Shown here one piece after another: positions 7,473 to 16,915 of a stretch of DNA of 22,539 bases; the stretch's first letter is position 1, and each line of letters opens with the position of its first letter. A program made the translations under genes and the position numbers. Below the pieces are notes generated by a model. It made no database searches and had not been told where the DNA came from. It worked only from the letters and a program-made list of their open reading frames with translations. Location of the stretch: assembly GCA_964604905.1 (NCBI GenBank), contig CAZSCC010000207.1, positions 1 to 22,539 on the forward strand, written 5' to 3'. Source of the stretch: JACQFK01 sp964604905. Lineage in GTDB: Bacteria > Planctomycetota > MHYJ01 > JACPRB01.

Positions 7473-8107
7473 AGACGCCCCTCTTCCATTGCGCGTGGCG
7501 GGACCCGGTCTTCCTCCACTACGAGGTCGACCCGGACGCGCTCCGGATCCCCTTCCCGCTCGATCTCCACCGGGGAAAGGCCTACGTGAGCGTGGTCGCG
7601 ATCACGATCCGGACGCTCGCCCGCCAGGCGTTCCTCAACGTCCGCACGTACGTGAAGGGCGGCATCCACTTCCTGGCCGGATGGCTGCCCAACCCCCTCT
7701 GCGCCCTCCTGGGGCCCCGTCTGGTGGGCATCCCCTACCGCCTGGGGCGGCTCGCCCTCGACCGCGAGGTGACCGAGCTCCACGGGAGCGCCTCGGCCCG
7801 CGCGGGACGCTTCGAGTACCGCGCGTCCATCGATCCGCGGCAGGCCTACCGCGGGGCGGCGCCCGGGAGCCTCGACGAGTTCCTCCTCGAACGCTACGTC
7901 GCCTTCACCCGGAGCGGCCGGCGGCGGCTCTCCTTCCGCACGTGGCATGCGCCGTGGACGGTCGTCGACATCGAACCCCGCGTCGAAGACGACGGCCTTC
8001 TCCGCGCGTCGGGTCCGTGGTATCGCGGGGCGAAGCTCATCGGCGGCCACCACTCCCCGGGCTTCGACGCCGTCGGGATGGGCCGGCTCGAGGAGGTGCG
8101 TCGATGA
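7469..8107 (+). CDS. DUF2071 (YqjF-like) protein
   Basis: A 212-aa soluble protein resembling the DUF2071/YqjF family, which has the acetoacetate decarboxylase-like fold. Supporting motifs are the N-terminal WRDPVFLHYEVDPDALRIPF, then GKAYVSVVAITI, NVRTYVKGGIHFL, and a C-terminal segment with HAPWTVVDIEP. The catalytic lysine of acetoacetate decarboxylase cannot be assigned by eye. It is the first of two DUF2071-like genes in the operon (the other at 8993-9673). Its start overlaps the upstream peptide gene as ATGA and its stop overlaps the next gene as ATGA. GGGAGG lies nine bases upstream of the ATG. Biochemical function is not established for the family. Confidence 0.85.
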   Translation: MKTPLFHCAWRDPVFLHYEVDPDALRIPFPLDLHRGKAYVSVVAITIRTLARQAFLNVRTYVKGGIHFLAGWLPNPLCALLGPRLVGIPYRLGRLALDREVTELHGSASARAGRFEYRASIDPRQAYRGAAPGSLDEFLLERYVAFTRSGRRRLSFRTWHAPWTVVDIEPRVEDDGLLRASGPWYRGAKLIGGHHSPGFDAVGMGRLEEVRR

Positions 8108-8490
8108 CCCGGCTCCTCCAGATCGCCGGCCTGCTGCAGGTCCTGATCGCCGCGGCCAACGTCCCGGCCAAGCGGATCCTCGCCTTCCAGGCCGACCTCG
8201 CGAAGCTGACGCCGATCGTCCGGCAGGTCCACCGCGTCCAGCACGCCTACATCGTGGCGATCCTCCTCTTCTTCGCCGGGCTCTGCCTCTTCCGGCCCCA
8301 GGAGACCGCCGCCGACGCCCTCCTCTGCGGGTTCCTCGCCCTCTTCTGGGGATCCAGGATCCTCGTCCAGCGGCTCTATTACGATCCCGAAGTCAAGCGG
8401 CGCCACCGCGCGGCCGACGTCTTCTTCACCCTCTGCTTCGCCACCCTGGCGGCCGTCTTCGGAGTGGCCGCGATCGGAGGCCTCCAGTGA
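8104..8490 (+). CDS. Four-TM membrane protein
   Basis: A 128-aa hydrophobic protein with four predicted helices, near residues 3-21, 47-64, 71-88 and 105-126. A charged loop sits between the first two, and a basic loop (DPEVKRRHRAAD) before the last. It overlaps the upstream DUF2071 gene as ATGA and the next gene as GTGA. I do not recognise a named family. Position suggests it works with the two DUF2071 proteins and the epimerase in one membrane-linked pathway. Confidence 0.78.
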   Translation: MTRLLQIAGLLQVLIAAANVPAKRILAFQADLAKLTPIVRQVHRVQHAYIVAILLFFAGLCLFRPQETAADALLCGFLALFWGSRILVQRLYYDPEVKRRHRAADVFFTLCFATLAAVFGVAAIGGLQ

Positions 8491-8996
8491 GGGCCCTCTT
8501 CCGCTGCCTCCGATACCCCGAGGCGCAGCTCTACGCGTTCGACGGCAGGAAGGCTTTGCGACGCGAGATGGCGCTTGCCACGTGGGGCTGGCTGGCGGCG
8601 ATTGCGGTCGCGGGGACGATCCTCTACGGCGCCTCGCTTCCGACCCCTTCCGCGCTCCGCCTCCTGGGGGCGACGGGGCTCTCGTGGTGCCTCTTCTGGC
8701 CCGCGCTCGTCTGGATCACGCGCCGCCGGATCTCCACGTGCGCCCACGCGTGCCTCGTCACCATGGCGTACGGCATCGGCATCCTCGCCGTGGGGGCCGG
8801 GGTCAACCTCCTTCTCGGTCCCGGCCCCCTTTTCAACGCCGCGTGGGTGGGGCTCTCGAACGTCGTCATGGCAACGACGCTGGTGCGGCAGTTGGCGACG
8901 GTCGGCGTGCGGGGATGGCGGACGCTCGCGGCGTGGGCGATCGTCCTGGACGGTGCGGGACTCGCGCTCTTCTGGACCTTCGGAGGATTCCGATGA
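8487..8996 (+). CDS. Five-TM membrane protein, GTG start
   Basis: A 169-aa membrane protein starting at GTG 8487, which overlaps the upstream stop as GTGA. The first ~30 residues are soluble (RALFRCLRYPEAQLYAFDG), followed by five hydrophobic segments at about 30-51, 56-78, 88-110, 114-134 and 143-162. A short amphipathic N-terminus before five helices recalls Yip1-type proteins, but the similarity is weak. It ends overlapping the second DUF2071-like gene as ATGA. The GTG start is chosen because it gives the same four-base coupling as every neighbouring junction. Confidence 0.75.
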   Translation: MRALFRCLRYPEAQLYAFDGRKALRREMALATWGWLAAIAVAGTILYGASLPTPSALRLLGATGLSWCLFWPALVWITRRRISTCAHACLVTMAYGIGILAVGAGVNLLLGPGPLFNAAWVGLSNVVMATTLVRQLATVGVRGWRTLAAWAIVLDGAGLALFWTFGGFR

Positions 8997-9673
8997 TCAC
9001 GATGAAGGGGCGCCTTGGGCGCTGCTGGCTCTTCACGTTCCGTGCGCCGGAAGCGGAGGCGCGGGCGATCCTGCCCCGACCCCTCGCCCCCGTCACGCGC
9101 GAGGGGCAGGCGTTCTGGAACGTGGTCGTCTGCCGGGTGGAGTCGATGCGGCCCCGCGGCCTGCCGGGGTTCCTAGGGATGGGCTACTGGCACGCCGCCT
9201 ACCGCCTCCACGTGCGGCACGCGGGGGAGGAGGGCATCTACTTCGTCCGGAGCGACTGCGACAGCGGATTCATGGCCTGGATGGGAAACCTCATGACCGA
9301 CTTCCGATTCCACGCGGGGGCGGTCGAGGTGCAGGAGGACCGCGACTGGCTCCGCATCGGGATCGACGCGCCGGGCGCGGGAGCGGAGGCGACGCTCCGG
9401 CGCGGCACGGCGCGGCTGCCCAAGCACTCGCTCTTCGGCTCGCTCGACGAGGCGGCGGCGTTCCTCAAGTACAAGCCCCGCGGGTTCTCGGTCGGAAGCG
9501 ACGGCCAGGTCCGCGTCGTGCGGATCGTGCGCGACGAGTCGGCCTGGCGGGCCCAGCCGGTGGAGATCGTCTCCCAGGAATGGGCGTTCTTCAAGGGGAT
9601 GCGGGTGACGCCGGAGATCTGCACGGAGGTGGACCCGATCGCCTACCAATGGAATCGGAGCGAGGCATGCTGA
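8993..9673 (+). CDS. Second DUF2071-like protein
   Basis: A 226-aa soluble protein of the same general family as the protein at 7469-8107, but divergent. It shares the layout of an N-terminal strand region, then GQAFWNVVVCRVESM, AAYRLHVRH, GIYFVRSDCDSGFMAWMGN, and a C-terminal EWAFFKGMRVTPEI. Two divergent copies in one operon may form a heteromer or act on related substrates; this is inference. It begins ATGA-overlapping the upstream membrane gene and ends seven bases into the epimerase gene. Confidence 0.78.
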   Translation: MITMKGRLGRCWLFTFRAPEAEARAILPRPLAPVTREGQAFWNVVVCRVESMRPRGLPGFLGMGYWHAAYRLHVRHAGEEGIYFVRSDCDSGFMAWMGNLMTDFRFHAGAVEVQEDRDWLRIGIDAPGAGAEATLRRGTARLPKHSLFGSLDEAAAFLKYKPRGFSVGSDGQVRVVRIVRDESAWRAQPVEIVSQEWAFFKGMRVTPEICTEVDPIAYQWNRSEAC

Positions 9674-10475
9674 TCGCGATGACCGGCTCGGGCGGATTCG
9701 TGGGGCGCGCGCTCTCGCGCCGCCTCTGGGAGGCGGGCCACACGGTGCTGCCCGTCTCGCGGGAGCCCGGCGCGCTGCCGAACGTCGACGCGGTGGTCCA
9801 CCTGGGCGGCGCCTCGATCGCGGGCCGGTGGACGCCGGCGCGGCGGCGGGCGATCCTCGAGAGCCGCATCGAGGGGACCCGCCGCCTGGTCGACCGGATG
9901 CGGCAGGCAGAGCAGCGCCCCAAGGTGTTCCTCTGCGCGTCGGGCGCGGGCTACTACGGCGACCGCCCCGGCGAGCGGCTCGACGAGGACTCGGGGCCCG
10001 GCCGCGGGTTCCGGACGGAGGTCTGCCTCGCGTGGGAGGCCGAGGCGCGGGCGGCCGCGGGGCTCGGGATCCGGACGGCGCTGCTCCGCTTCGGCGCGAT
10101 CCTGGGTCCGGGCGGCGGCTATCTCGGCAAGCTGCTCCCGTGGTTCCGACGGGGCTTCTGCTTCGTGCTGGGCGGGACGGCGGATCCGCTGGCCTGGGTC
10201 GGTCTTGAAGACGCGGTCCGGCTGATCGAGTTCTGCCTGGAGCATCCGGTCGAGGGGCCGGTCAACGGGGCTTCCCCGGAGGCGCTGACGCAGGAGGAAT
10301 TCGCCCACCTGCTGGCGGCGGCGGCAGGCCGTCGCCTGAGGGGCCGGATTCCCGGCTGGATGCTCCGGTTGGGATTGGGCGAACTGTCCCGCGCCCTCGT
10401 GGATCGCCAGAACGTGGTCCCCGCCAAGGCCCTGCAGCAGGGCTTCCTCTTCCGGCAGGACTTCCTGGCGGCCTG

Positions 10476-11803
<1,328 letters not shown>

Positions 11804-11804
<1 letters not shown>

Positions 11805-13315
11805 TATAGGCTCCGGAGGGGGAGGTGGAACGTAAACCTGCACCCGTGAGGGAAGACGTTCTCGACGCCGATCTCGCCGCCGTGCGACTCGATGATCCGC
11901 AGCGCGATCGCCAGCCCCAGCCCCGTCCCCTTCGTCTTCGTCGTGTAGAAGGGCTGGAAGAGCCGCTCCATCACCTCGCGCGGGATCCCCGGGCCCGTGT
12001 CGGCGATCTCGACCGCCGCGTAGCTCCGGAGCGCCGAGGTCACCGTCCGGGTCGAGATCGTGATCGTCCCCCCGTCGGGCATCATCTCGACCGCGTTCCG
12101 GAACACGTTCATCACCGCGTGCTTGAGCAGGTCGGGGTCGGCGAAGAGGGGCGGGATCTCCGGGTCGAAGAACGTCCGGACCTTCACGTTCTCGGGCAGC
12201 GACGTCGACTGGAACTTCACGAGCTCCTCGAGGAGCGCGTGCAACGCCACGTCCTGCCGCCGCGGCTCCAGCGGCCGCGCGTACGTGAGGAACGACTCGA
12301 TGACACCGTTGAGGCGGTCGACCTCCCCGACCAGGAGCTTCAGGTACTCCTTCGCCTCCGCCTTCGGACCGTCGGTCTCGAGCTCCTTCTGGACGAACTG
12401 CGCCGCGCCCTTGATCGCGGCGAGCGGGTTCTTGATCTCATGCGCCACGCCCGCCGCCATCGTGCCGATGAGCGCCAGTCGCTTCCGCCGGTCCCCCTGC
12501 TCGTAGAGCCGGAGGAAGACCATCCGGTAGAGCGCCAGGAGCGCGACGACCCCCACCGCGCCGAAGACGAGAAGCGGGTCGTACTTCTCGGGCAGCGTCT
12601 TCGAGAGGGTCGCGAAGACGACGACCGCGGAGGCGGCGAGCAGGAGCCAGAGGGCGAACTTCCGCACCGGCGCCTGCTGCTCGAGGAGCTTGTGGCGGAG
12701 GATCGCGATCGCGAGCACCGTCGTGCAGAGGACGCTCCCCACGTAGCCGAGCTTCGGGATGCCGGGAGCGAGGATGTGGGTCAGGTCGGTGAATCCGGTG
12801 AGGGCGCCGAGCGCGATGCCCACCGCGACGAACGCCAGCGCGTTGCGCTCGACCGGCCGGTCGACCTCTCTCATCCGCCCACGTACCAGGAAGAAGGACC
12901 AGATCAGGAAGGGGAACAGGACGACGAGGTAGGTCACGTTCCAGATCGGCCGATCGACGAACGCCTGGAACGGGCCGAAGAAGAGCGCCCCGGCGGTCGT
13001 GAGCGTGAAGACCGCCGTGGCGGCGTAGAGGGCGACCATCCACTTCCGCATCGAGGTCTCGCGGTGGGTGAAGACGAGGACGAAGTGCCAGAGGTAGGCG
13101 GGAGCCATGGACGACCCGATCAGGCGGATGTGGCGCCAGCGCCAGTCGGTCCCGCCGCCCAGCTCGAAGAAGCCCTCTCCCATGTCCCACAGGAAGAGCG
13201 CCACGCAGAGGAGCGTGATCGGGAGCGCCCCCCGGGCGCGGCGCGCGCGGAAGATGACGACGTTCGCGAGGAAGAGGTTGCCGACGCTCGCCACGAAATA
13301 GAGGAGGCTCGTCAC
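11804..13315 (-). CDS. Membrane sensor histidine kinase with 7TM-like N-terminus
   Basis: A 503-aa sensor kinase. The N-terminal ~240 residues contain about seven to eight hydrophobic helices, resembling the HisKA_7TM type of sensor. They are followed by a HisKA domain with phospho-acceptor His292 in GVAHEIKNPLAAIKG. The ATPase domain has an N box (MNVFRNAVEMMP), G1 (IADTGPGIP) and G2 (GTGLGLAIALRI). The GTG at 13315 is preferred: a TACAAT box ends seven bases before it, with TTGCCG 18 bp further up. The longer frame to 13378 would run into the divergent peptidase promoter. The stop overlaps the regulator start as TAATG, so the pair is one operon. The signal sensed is unknown. Confidence 0.94.
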
Positions 13316-13322
13316 CGGCTCG

Positions 13323-13352
13323 ATTGTATCCGCCCGAACCGCCCTGCGGCAA
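13323..13352 (-). promoter_or_regulatory. Promoter of the two-component operon, leaderless-type spacing
   Basis: On the minus strand, TTGCCG (13347-13352), 18 bp and TACAAT (13323-13328) are followed by exactly seven bases and then GTG 13315. The geometry matches that at 2446-2483, including the 18-bp spacer. Confidence 0.5.
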
Positions 13353-13383
13353 ACATCCCCTCCCGCCCCGCGTAGCACTCCCT

Positions 13384-13983
13384 ATGATCTACGCCCTCCT
13401 GCTCTCCCTGGCCCAGGTGACCGTCACCGTCGATACGACCCAGGTCCCCGAACTCAAGGAGTGGGCCGACAAGGCGAAGCTGCTCTGCGAGGAGTGGTAT
13501 CCGAAGATGTCCGAGTTCCTCGCGACCCCGGGCTTCACGCCGCCGAAGGAGGTCTCGATCACCTTCGTGAAGGACAAGAAGGGGGTCGCCGACACCGTGG
13601 GGAACCGGATCAGCGTCGCCGCCGACTGGGTGAAGAAGCACCCCGAGGACACCGGCATGATCGTCCACGAACTGGTCCACGTGGTGCAGAGCTACCCGGG
13701 AGGGACCCCCGGCTGGGTGACCGACGGGGTCGCGGACTACATCCGCTACTTTCAATACGAGAAGAAGGCGATCTACCCGAAGGAGCGGCGGGGGAAGAGC
13801 TACAAGGAGAGCTACCGGACCGCGGCGTCGTTCCTCGCGTGGATCGCCGGCAAGCACGACAAGGAGATCGTGAAGAAGCTCAACGAGGCGGCGCGCGCCC
13901 GGAAGTACAAGGACGAGATCTTCAAGGAGCGGACGGGCAAGGACCTCGAAACGCTCTGGCAGGACTACGTCGCGGACCCTTAA
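13384..13983 (+). CDS. Basic secretory protein (BSP)-family peptidase
   Basis: A 199-aa secreted protein with a short signal peptide (MIYALLLSLAQVTV), so likely exported to the periplasm or outside. It resembles the plant-type basic secretory protein peptidase family, with the zinc motif HELVHVVQSY (His95, Glu96, His99). PGWVTDGVADYIRYF follows, which may hold the third ligand. The C-terminus has TAASFLAWIAGKHDKEIV and the family-like GKDLETLWQDYV. ATG 13384 places the hydrophobic signal at the N-terminus. It is divergent from the histidine-kinase operon (68 bp between starts) and convergent with the sulfatase, whose stop overlaps it within TTAA. Confidence 0.86.
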   Translation: MIYALLLSLAQVTVTVDTTQVPELKEWADKAKLLCEEWYPKMSEFLATPGFTPPKEVSITFVKDKKGVADTVGNRISVAADWVKKHPEDTGMIVHELVHVVQSYPGGTPGWVTDGVADYIRYFQYEKKAIYPKERRGKSYKESYRTAASFLAWIAGKHDKEIVKKLNEAARARKYKDEIFKERTGKDLETLWQDYVADP

Positions 13984-15320
13984 CCCTTCTGGGTGGGCAT
14001 CGCCGCGCCGATCTCGCGGCGCCAGGCGGCGAGCTTCTCCCGAAGCTCTCGCGCCTTCTCGGGCATCGCGGCCGCGAGGTCTTTCTTCTCGCCCAGGTCG
14101 TCCTTCAGGTTGTAGAGCTCGATCCGGCCGTCCTCGAAGAACTCGAGGAGCTTCCAGTCACCCATACGGATCGTCCCCACCGGCGTCGTCCGCCACTGGC
14201 CCGGGCCGCCCCCTTCGAGATAGCCCGGGAAGTGATAGTAGATCGCCTCGCGACCGAGCTTCGCCGAAGCGTCCTTGAGGAGCGGCACGAGGCTCACGCC
14301 GTCCAGCACCTGCTTCTCGGGCTTTTTCGCCCCGGCGATCTCGCAGAAGGTCGGATAGAGGTCGACGTGGACCGCGGCCTCGTCGCTCGTGGTCCCCGGC
14401 TTGACGACGCCCGGCCAACGGACGATGAACGGCACCCGCACGCCCCCCTCGTAGAGCATCCCCTTCGCCCCCCGGAGCGGCGCGTTGTCGGTGATGGTCC
14501 CCACCCCGCCGTTGTCGCTGGAGAAGATCACGATCGTCTTCTCCGAGAGCTTGAGCTCGTCGAGTTTCGCCAGGACGCGGCCCACGCTCTGGTCGACGCT
14601 CTCGATCATGGCGGCGTAGACGGGGCTCTTATGGCCCCCGACGGCCGCCTTCCCCTTGTACTTCTCGATCAGCTCCGGCTTGGCCTGGTGGGGCGAGTGG
14701 ACGCCGAAGTGCGGAAGGTACAGGAAGAACGGCTTGTCCCGGCTCTTCCCGATGAACTCGACCGCGCGGTCGGTCAGCCAGTCGGCGAGATACGCCCCCT
14801 TGGGGACGTCGACCTTGGGCGTCGTCACGAAGTCGAAGTGGCGGCCCATGGAGACGATCGCCTCGTCAAATCCGCGCCGCCCGGGGTGATACGCGCCCTG
14901 CTGCCCGAGGTGCCATTTCCCGAACATCGCGGTCACGTAGCCGGCGGACTTGAGCGCCTGGGCGAGGGTCGTGCGGTCGAGCGGCAGGTCCGTCTCGTTC
15001 TTCGGGACCTCCATCCTCCGGTCCTTCGCGTCGCCGCGCTCGAGGCTGCCGACGGTGTAGACGCCCGTGCGCGGCGGATACTGGCCGCTCATCAGGGCCG
15101 CGCGAGTGGGAGCGCAGTTCTGGCAGTGGAGGTACTGGGTGAGCCGCATCCCCTGGGCGGCCAGGCGGTCGATCGCCGGGGTCTCGTAGTACGTCGACCC
15201 CTGGCAGCCGACGTCGGTCCAGCCGAGGTCGTCGGCGAGGATGAAGACGATGTTGGGAGGACGGTCGGCCTGGGCCGAAGCGGGAGCGAGCAGGGCGAGC
15301 AGGAGCAGGGTGGTTCTCAT
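13980..15320 (-). CDS. Secreted type I (formylglycine) sulfatase
   Basis: A 446-aa sulfatase with a Sec signal peptide (MRTTLLLLALLAPASAQA). Metal ligands are visible as ILADDLGW (Asp30, Asp31). The sulfatase signature is CAPTRAALMSG, in which Cys69 would be oxidised to formylglycine by a maturase. GKWHLG and SSDNGG are the other conserved blocks. It hydrolyses sulfate esters, probably from polysaccharides, outside the cytoplasm; the exact substrate cannot be deduced. ATG 15320 is chosen over the longer frame (15386) because it puts the signal peptide first. There is no Shine-Dalgarno sequence. No formylglycine-generating enzyme is in this window. Confidence 0.95.
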   Translation of the reverse strand: MRTTLLLLALLAPASAQADRPPNIVFILADDLGWTDVGCQGSTYYETPAIDRLAAQGMRLTQYLHCQNCAPTRAALMSGQYPPRTGVYTVGSLERGDAKDRRMEVPKNETDLPLDRTTLAQALKSAGYVTAMFGKWHLGQQGAYHPGRRGFDEAIVSMGRHFDFVTTPKVDVPKGAYLADWLTDRAVEFIGKSRDKPFFLYLPHFGVHSPHQAKPELIEKYKGKAAVGGHKSPVYAAMIESVDQSVGRVLAKLDELKLSEKTIVIFSSDNGGVGTITDNAPLRGAKGMLYEGGVRVPFIVRWPGVVKPGTTSDEAAVHVDLYPTFCEIAGAKKPEKQVLDGVSLVPLLKDASAKLGREAIYYHFPGYLEGGGPGQWRTTPVGTIRMGDWKLLEFFEDGRIELYNLKDDLGEKKDLAAAMPEKARELREKLAAWRREIGAAMPTQKG

Positions 15321-15360
15321 CAAGAATGGAACCCCGTTCCGACCCGATCGGTTGCGACCC

Positions 15361-15732
15361 TCAACGCGCCCACTCGGCGCTCGCATAGGGGATCGCGACC
15401 ACCTGGTGCTCGTCGCTGTAGGTGATGAGCCCTGGGTCTCTGGAGGCTACCTCCCGGACGCGGACCTCCTCAACACGGAGTTGCACTACCCAGGTCCACA
15501 GCCTCTCGCGGAAGTCGGAGGAATCGGTCCGGAACCAGCAGACGGCCCGGCCGCCGCTGAACACCTTCTCGGGCGGGACCGGGAGATGCACCTTGAACCA
15601 GTCGAGGATCTCGCGGATCTCCCGAGACCGGCCGCCGGAACGACGGCGGACCAGCGCATAGGACGCGTGGAAGATCCCCTGGCGGCGGCACGGCCCGCCC
15701 GAATGCTCGCACGTGATGAATCTCCGGAACAT
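15361..15732 (-). CDS. Conserved hypothetical protein
   Basis: A 123-aa soluble protein beginning MFRRFITCEHSGGPCRRQGI, followed by FHASYALVRR, EILDWFKVHLPVPP, RAVCWFRTDSSDF and a C-terminal SDEHQVVAIPY. The pattern looks like a conserved family I have seen only as hypothetical. The three Cys in the first 20 residues plus nearby His might bind metal, but this is speculative. A good ribosome-binding site (GGGAGG, six bases before ATG) supports it. It follows the acetyltransferase by 84 bases containing two hairpins. Confidence 0.72.
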   Translation of the reverse strand: MFRRFITCEHSGGPCRRQGIFHASYALVRRRSGGRSREIREILDWFKVHLPVPPEKVFSGGRAVCWFRTDSSDFRERLWTWVVQLRVEEVRVREVASRDPGLITYSDEHQVVAIPYASAEWAR

Positions 15733-15760
15733 GGCCGCCTCCCGAGCGGTAAGGGGAAAG

Positions 15761-15803
15761 CGGAGGCCCGGCCGGCCAGGGAGGAAAGACCGCCGGGCCT
15801 CCG
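15761..15803. repeat. 12-bp hairpin between acetyltransferase and hypothetical gene
   Basis: CGGAGGCCCGGC (15761-15772) pairs perfectly with GCCGGGCCTCCG (15792-15803). On the minus strand it is followed by CTTTCCCCTTACC, too weak a U-tract for a confident terminator. It may attenuate read-through or stabilise the mRNA 3' end. Confidence 0.5.
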
Positions 15804-15807
15804 CGAC

Positions 15808-15832
15808 GGGGAGCGCTTACGTCGCGCTCCCC
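15808..15832. repeat. Hairpin with the acetyltransferase stop codon in its loop
   Basis: GGGGAGCGC (15808-15816) and GCGCTCCCC (15824-15832) form a perfect 9-bp stem. The seven-base loop contains TTA, the complement of the TAA stop of the acetyltransferase gene. A ribosome reaching the stop would open the stem. Confidence 0.5.
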
Positions 15833-16368
15833 CTGGGGGTCCATTCGCGCGCGAGGATCGAGTAGTCGAGGACGTCCCACCAGCGGCCATCCCACCAGCG
15901 CGCCTCGCGCTTCACGCCCTCTCGCTTGAAGCCGCACGCCTCGTAGCAGCGGATCCCGCGCGCGTTGTTCGCGTAGACGCGCAACTCGATCCGGTTCAGG
16001 TTGAGCGTCCCGAACCCGTACCCGAGGAGCAGCCCGATCGCCTCCCGACCGTAGCCCTTCCCCTGCTGTTCCGGCTCGCCGATCAGGATCCCAAGCTCGG
16101 CCGACCGGTGGGGCAGCGACGCCCGATGGAGCCCGCAGGTCCCGATCAGCCGCCCACCCTCGCGGAGGGCGATCCCGAACACGTGGTCGTTCTCGTTCCG
16201 GTGCAGCTTCTCGAGCCACTCCCGCTCTTCCACCCGGTTGAGCGGCCGGAACCGCTGGAGATACTGATGGACCTCCGGATCGTTCAGCCACCCCTGGCAG
16301 CTCTCCAGGTCCTCAATCTCCAGGGGGCGGAACGCGATCCGCTCTCCCGTCCGGAACGCGTTTCTCAT
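15817..16368 (-). CDS. GNAT acetyltransferase, RimJ/RimL type
   Basis: A 183-aa acetyl-CoA-dependent N-acetyltransferase of the RimJ/RimL-like group. It opens MRNAFRTGERIAFRPLEIED, which is typical. Other blocks are the beta strand segment HVFGIALREGGRLIGTCGLH, the acetyl-CoA-binding motif GEPEQQGKGYGREAIGLLLG, and the late motif RVYANNARGIRCYEACGFKREG. The target amine (protein N-terminus, aminoglycoside or small molecule) cannot be told. ATG 16368 is chosen on family length; ATG 16413 would add 15 atypical residues. Neither has a clear Shine-Dalgarno sequence. An attenuator-like structure lies about 100 bases upstream (16472-16587). Confidence 0.9.
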   Translation of the reverse strand: MRNAFRTGERIAFRPLEIEDLESCQGWLNDPEVHQYLQRFRPLNRVEEREWLEKLHRNENDHVFGIALREGGRLIGTCGLHRASLPHRSAELGILIGEPEQQGKGYGREAIGLLLGYGFGTLNLNRIELRVYANNARGIRCYEACGFKREGVKREARWWDGRWWDVLDYSILAREWTPRGSAT

Positions 16369-16471
16369 AAAAGTTTTTGGGCCGCGAGCGCCTGAGGCAG
16401 TACGACGTTCCATCCCCGGGGGGATTCCGTCCCTCGCGGCCGGTTAATCCGGTCGTTCATCCCCGGGAAAC

Positions 16472-16502
16472 AAAAAAACCCCGGGGCCTGGCGGCCTCGG
16501 GG
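16472..16502 (-). terminator. Intrinsic terminator, leftward
   Basis: On the minus strand CCCCGAGGCC-GCCA-GGCCCCGGGG forms a 10-bp stem (one G-U pair) followed by seven T (16478-16472). It would end transcription about 100 bases before the acetyltransferase gene. No full-length gene lies upstream on this strand, so it serves a leader or a small RNA. Confidence 0.8.
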
Positions 16503-16549
16503 TGTCGTCGTCCAGCCCTGTCTAAGTCACGTCAGGGCCTCCCCGAGGC
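16494..16549 (-). promoter_or_regulatory. Candidate antiterminator pairing
   Basis: The 5' arm of the leftward terminator (16494-16502) is perfectly complementary over nine bases to 16541-16549, which lies in the 3' part of the 16-codon leader ORF. A third hairpin (GCCCTG 16515-16520 with CAGGGC 16533-16538) holds the leader stop codon in its loop. Forming the long-range pair would destroy the terminator, the logic of a translation-controlled attenuator. Confidence 0.4.
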
Positions 16550-16577
16550 GATCGCCGCCGTCACCATGAATCATCAT
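16527..16577 (-). CDS. Putative 16-aa leader peptide
   Basis: ATG at 16577 opens 16 codons (MMIHGDGGDRLGEALT) ending in TGA 25 bases before the terminator stem. GAGGG lies five bases upstream. It is rich in Gly (4 of 16) and Asp (2), with no run of a single amino acid like that of trp or his leaders. Its codons 10-13 contain the sequence that can pair with the terminator arm. It could be a leader peptide sensing translation in front of the acetyltransferase gene. A chance ORF remains possible. Confidence 0.35.
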   Translation of the reverse strand: MMIHGDGGDRLGEALT

Positions 16578-16725
16578 TCACACCCTCAAACCGGGATCGA
16601 CGGAGACGGTTCGCGGAAATCGGACGTGACCCGCCATTTTCCTCCGAACCTTGCCGCTCCGTCCCGGTTGAAGTGGGCATGACGCGATCGCAAAAGGTCC
16701 ATCCGATGGGTATCGCGCCCCCGTA

Positions 16726-16750
16726 GGCTCGCCGGCAGGTTCGGCGAGCC
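16726..16750 (+). other. Hairpin overlapping the base of the rightward terminator
   Basis: GGCTCGCCG (16726-16734) pairs perfectly with CGGCGAGCC (16742-16750), loop GCAGGTT. Its last three bases are the first three of the terminator stem at 16748, so the two helices compete at their junction. Confidence 0.5.
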
Positions 16751-16780
16751 CGAGGGAGGCCCCCTCGGGCTTTTTGTTTT
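16748..16780 (+). terminator. Intrinsic terminator, rightward
   Basis: GCCCGAGGG-AGGCC-CCCTCGGGC, a perfect 9-bp stem, is followed by TTTTTGTTTT. No gene lies upstream on this strand within 2.7 kb, and the TPR gene starts 136 bases downstream. It therefore ends a short leader or small RNA, or antisense read-through. Confidence 0.82.
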
Positions 16781-16800
16781 CCAGGCGTTTGATGGGGTGA

Positions 16801-16841
16801 GGCGGTCCCGGGGGGAGGAGTTCGTCCCCCCGGGAACCGCC
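16801..16841. repeat. Long G/C hairpin upstream of the TPR operon
   Basis: GGCGGTCCCGGGGGGA (16801-16816) pairs with TCCCCCCGGGAACCGCC (16825-16841): 16 bp with one bulged base. There is no T-run on either side. It lies between the rightward terminator and a TAGAAT (-10-like, 16863-16868, no good -35) preceding the TPR gene. Together with the two terminators and leader ORF, it accounts for most of the structure in the gene-free stretch 16414-16915. Confidence 0.5.
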
Positions 16842-16915
16842 CTGTTTCGCCCCTCCATGGGATAGAATAAAAGAGCTAACTGCAAGGAGGCGGGCGTCGT
16901 CCAACCCATAGAAAC

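Noticed and set aside
13461..15425. 654-codon plus-strand ORF across the BSP peptidase and sulfatase
   Set aside because: It is an Arg/Gly/Ala-rich shadow frame. The true genes on both strands carry signal peptides and catalytic motifs.
16578..16904. 108-codon minus-strand ORF in the intergenic region
   Set aside because: It crosses two strong hairpins including the rightward terminator, has no motif, and lies in a region explained by structured RNA.
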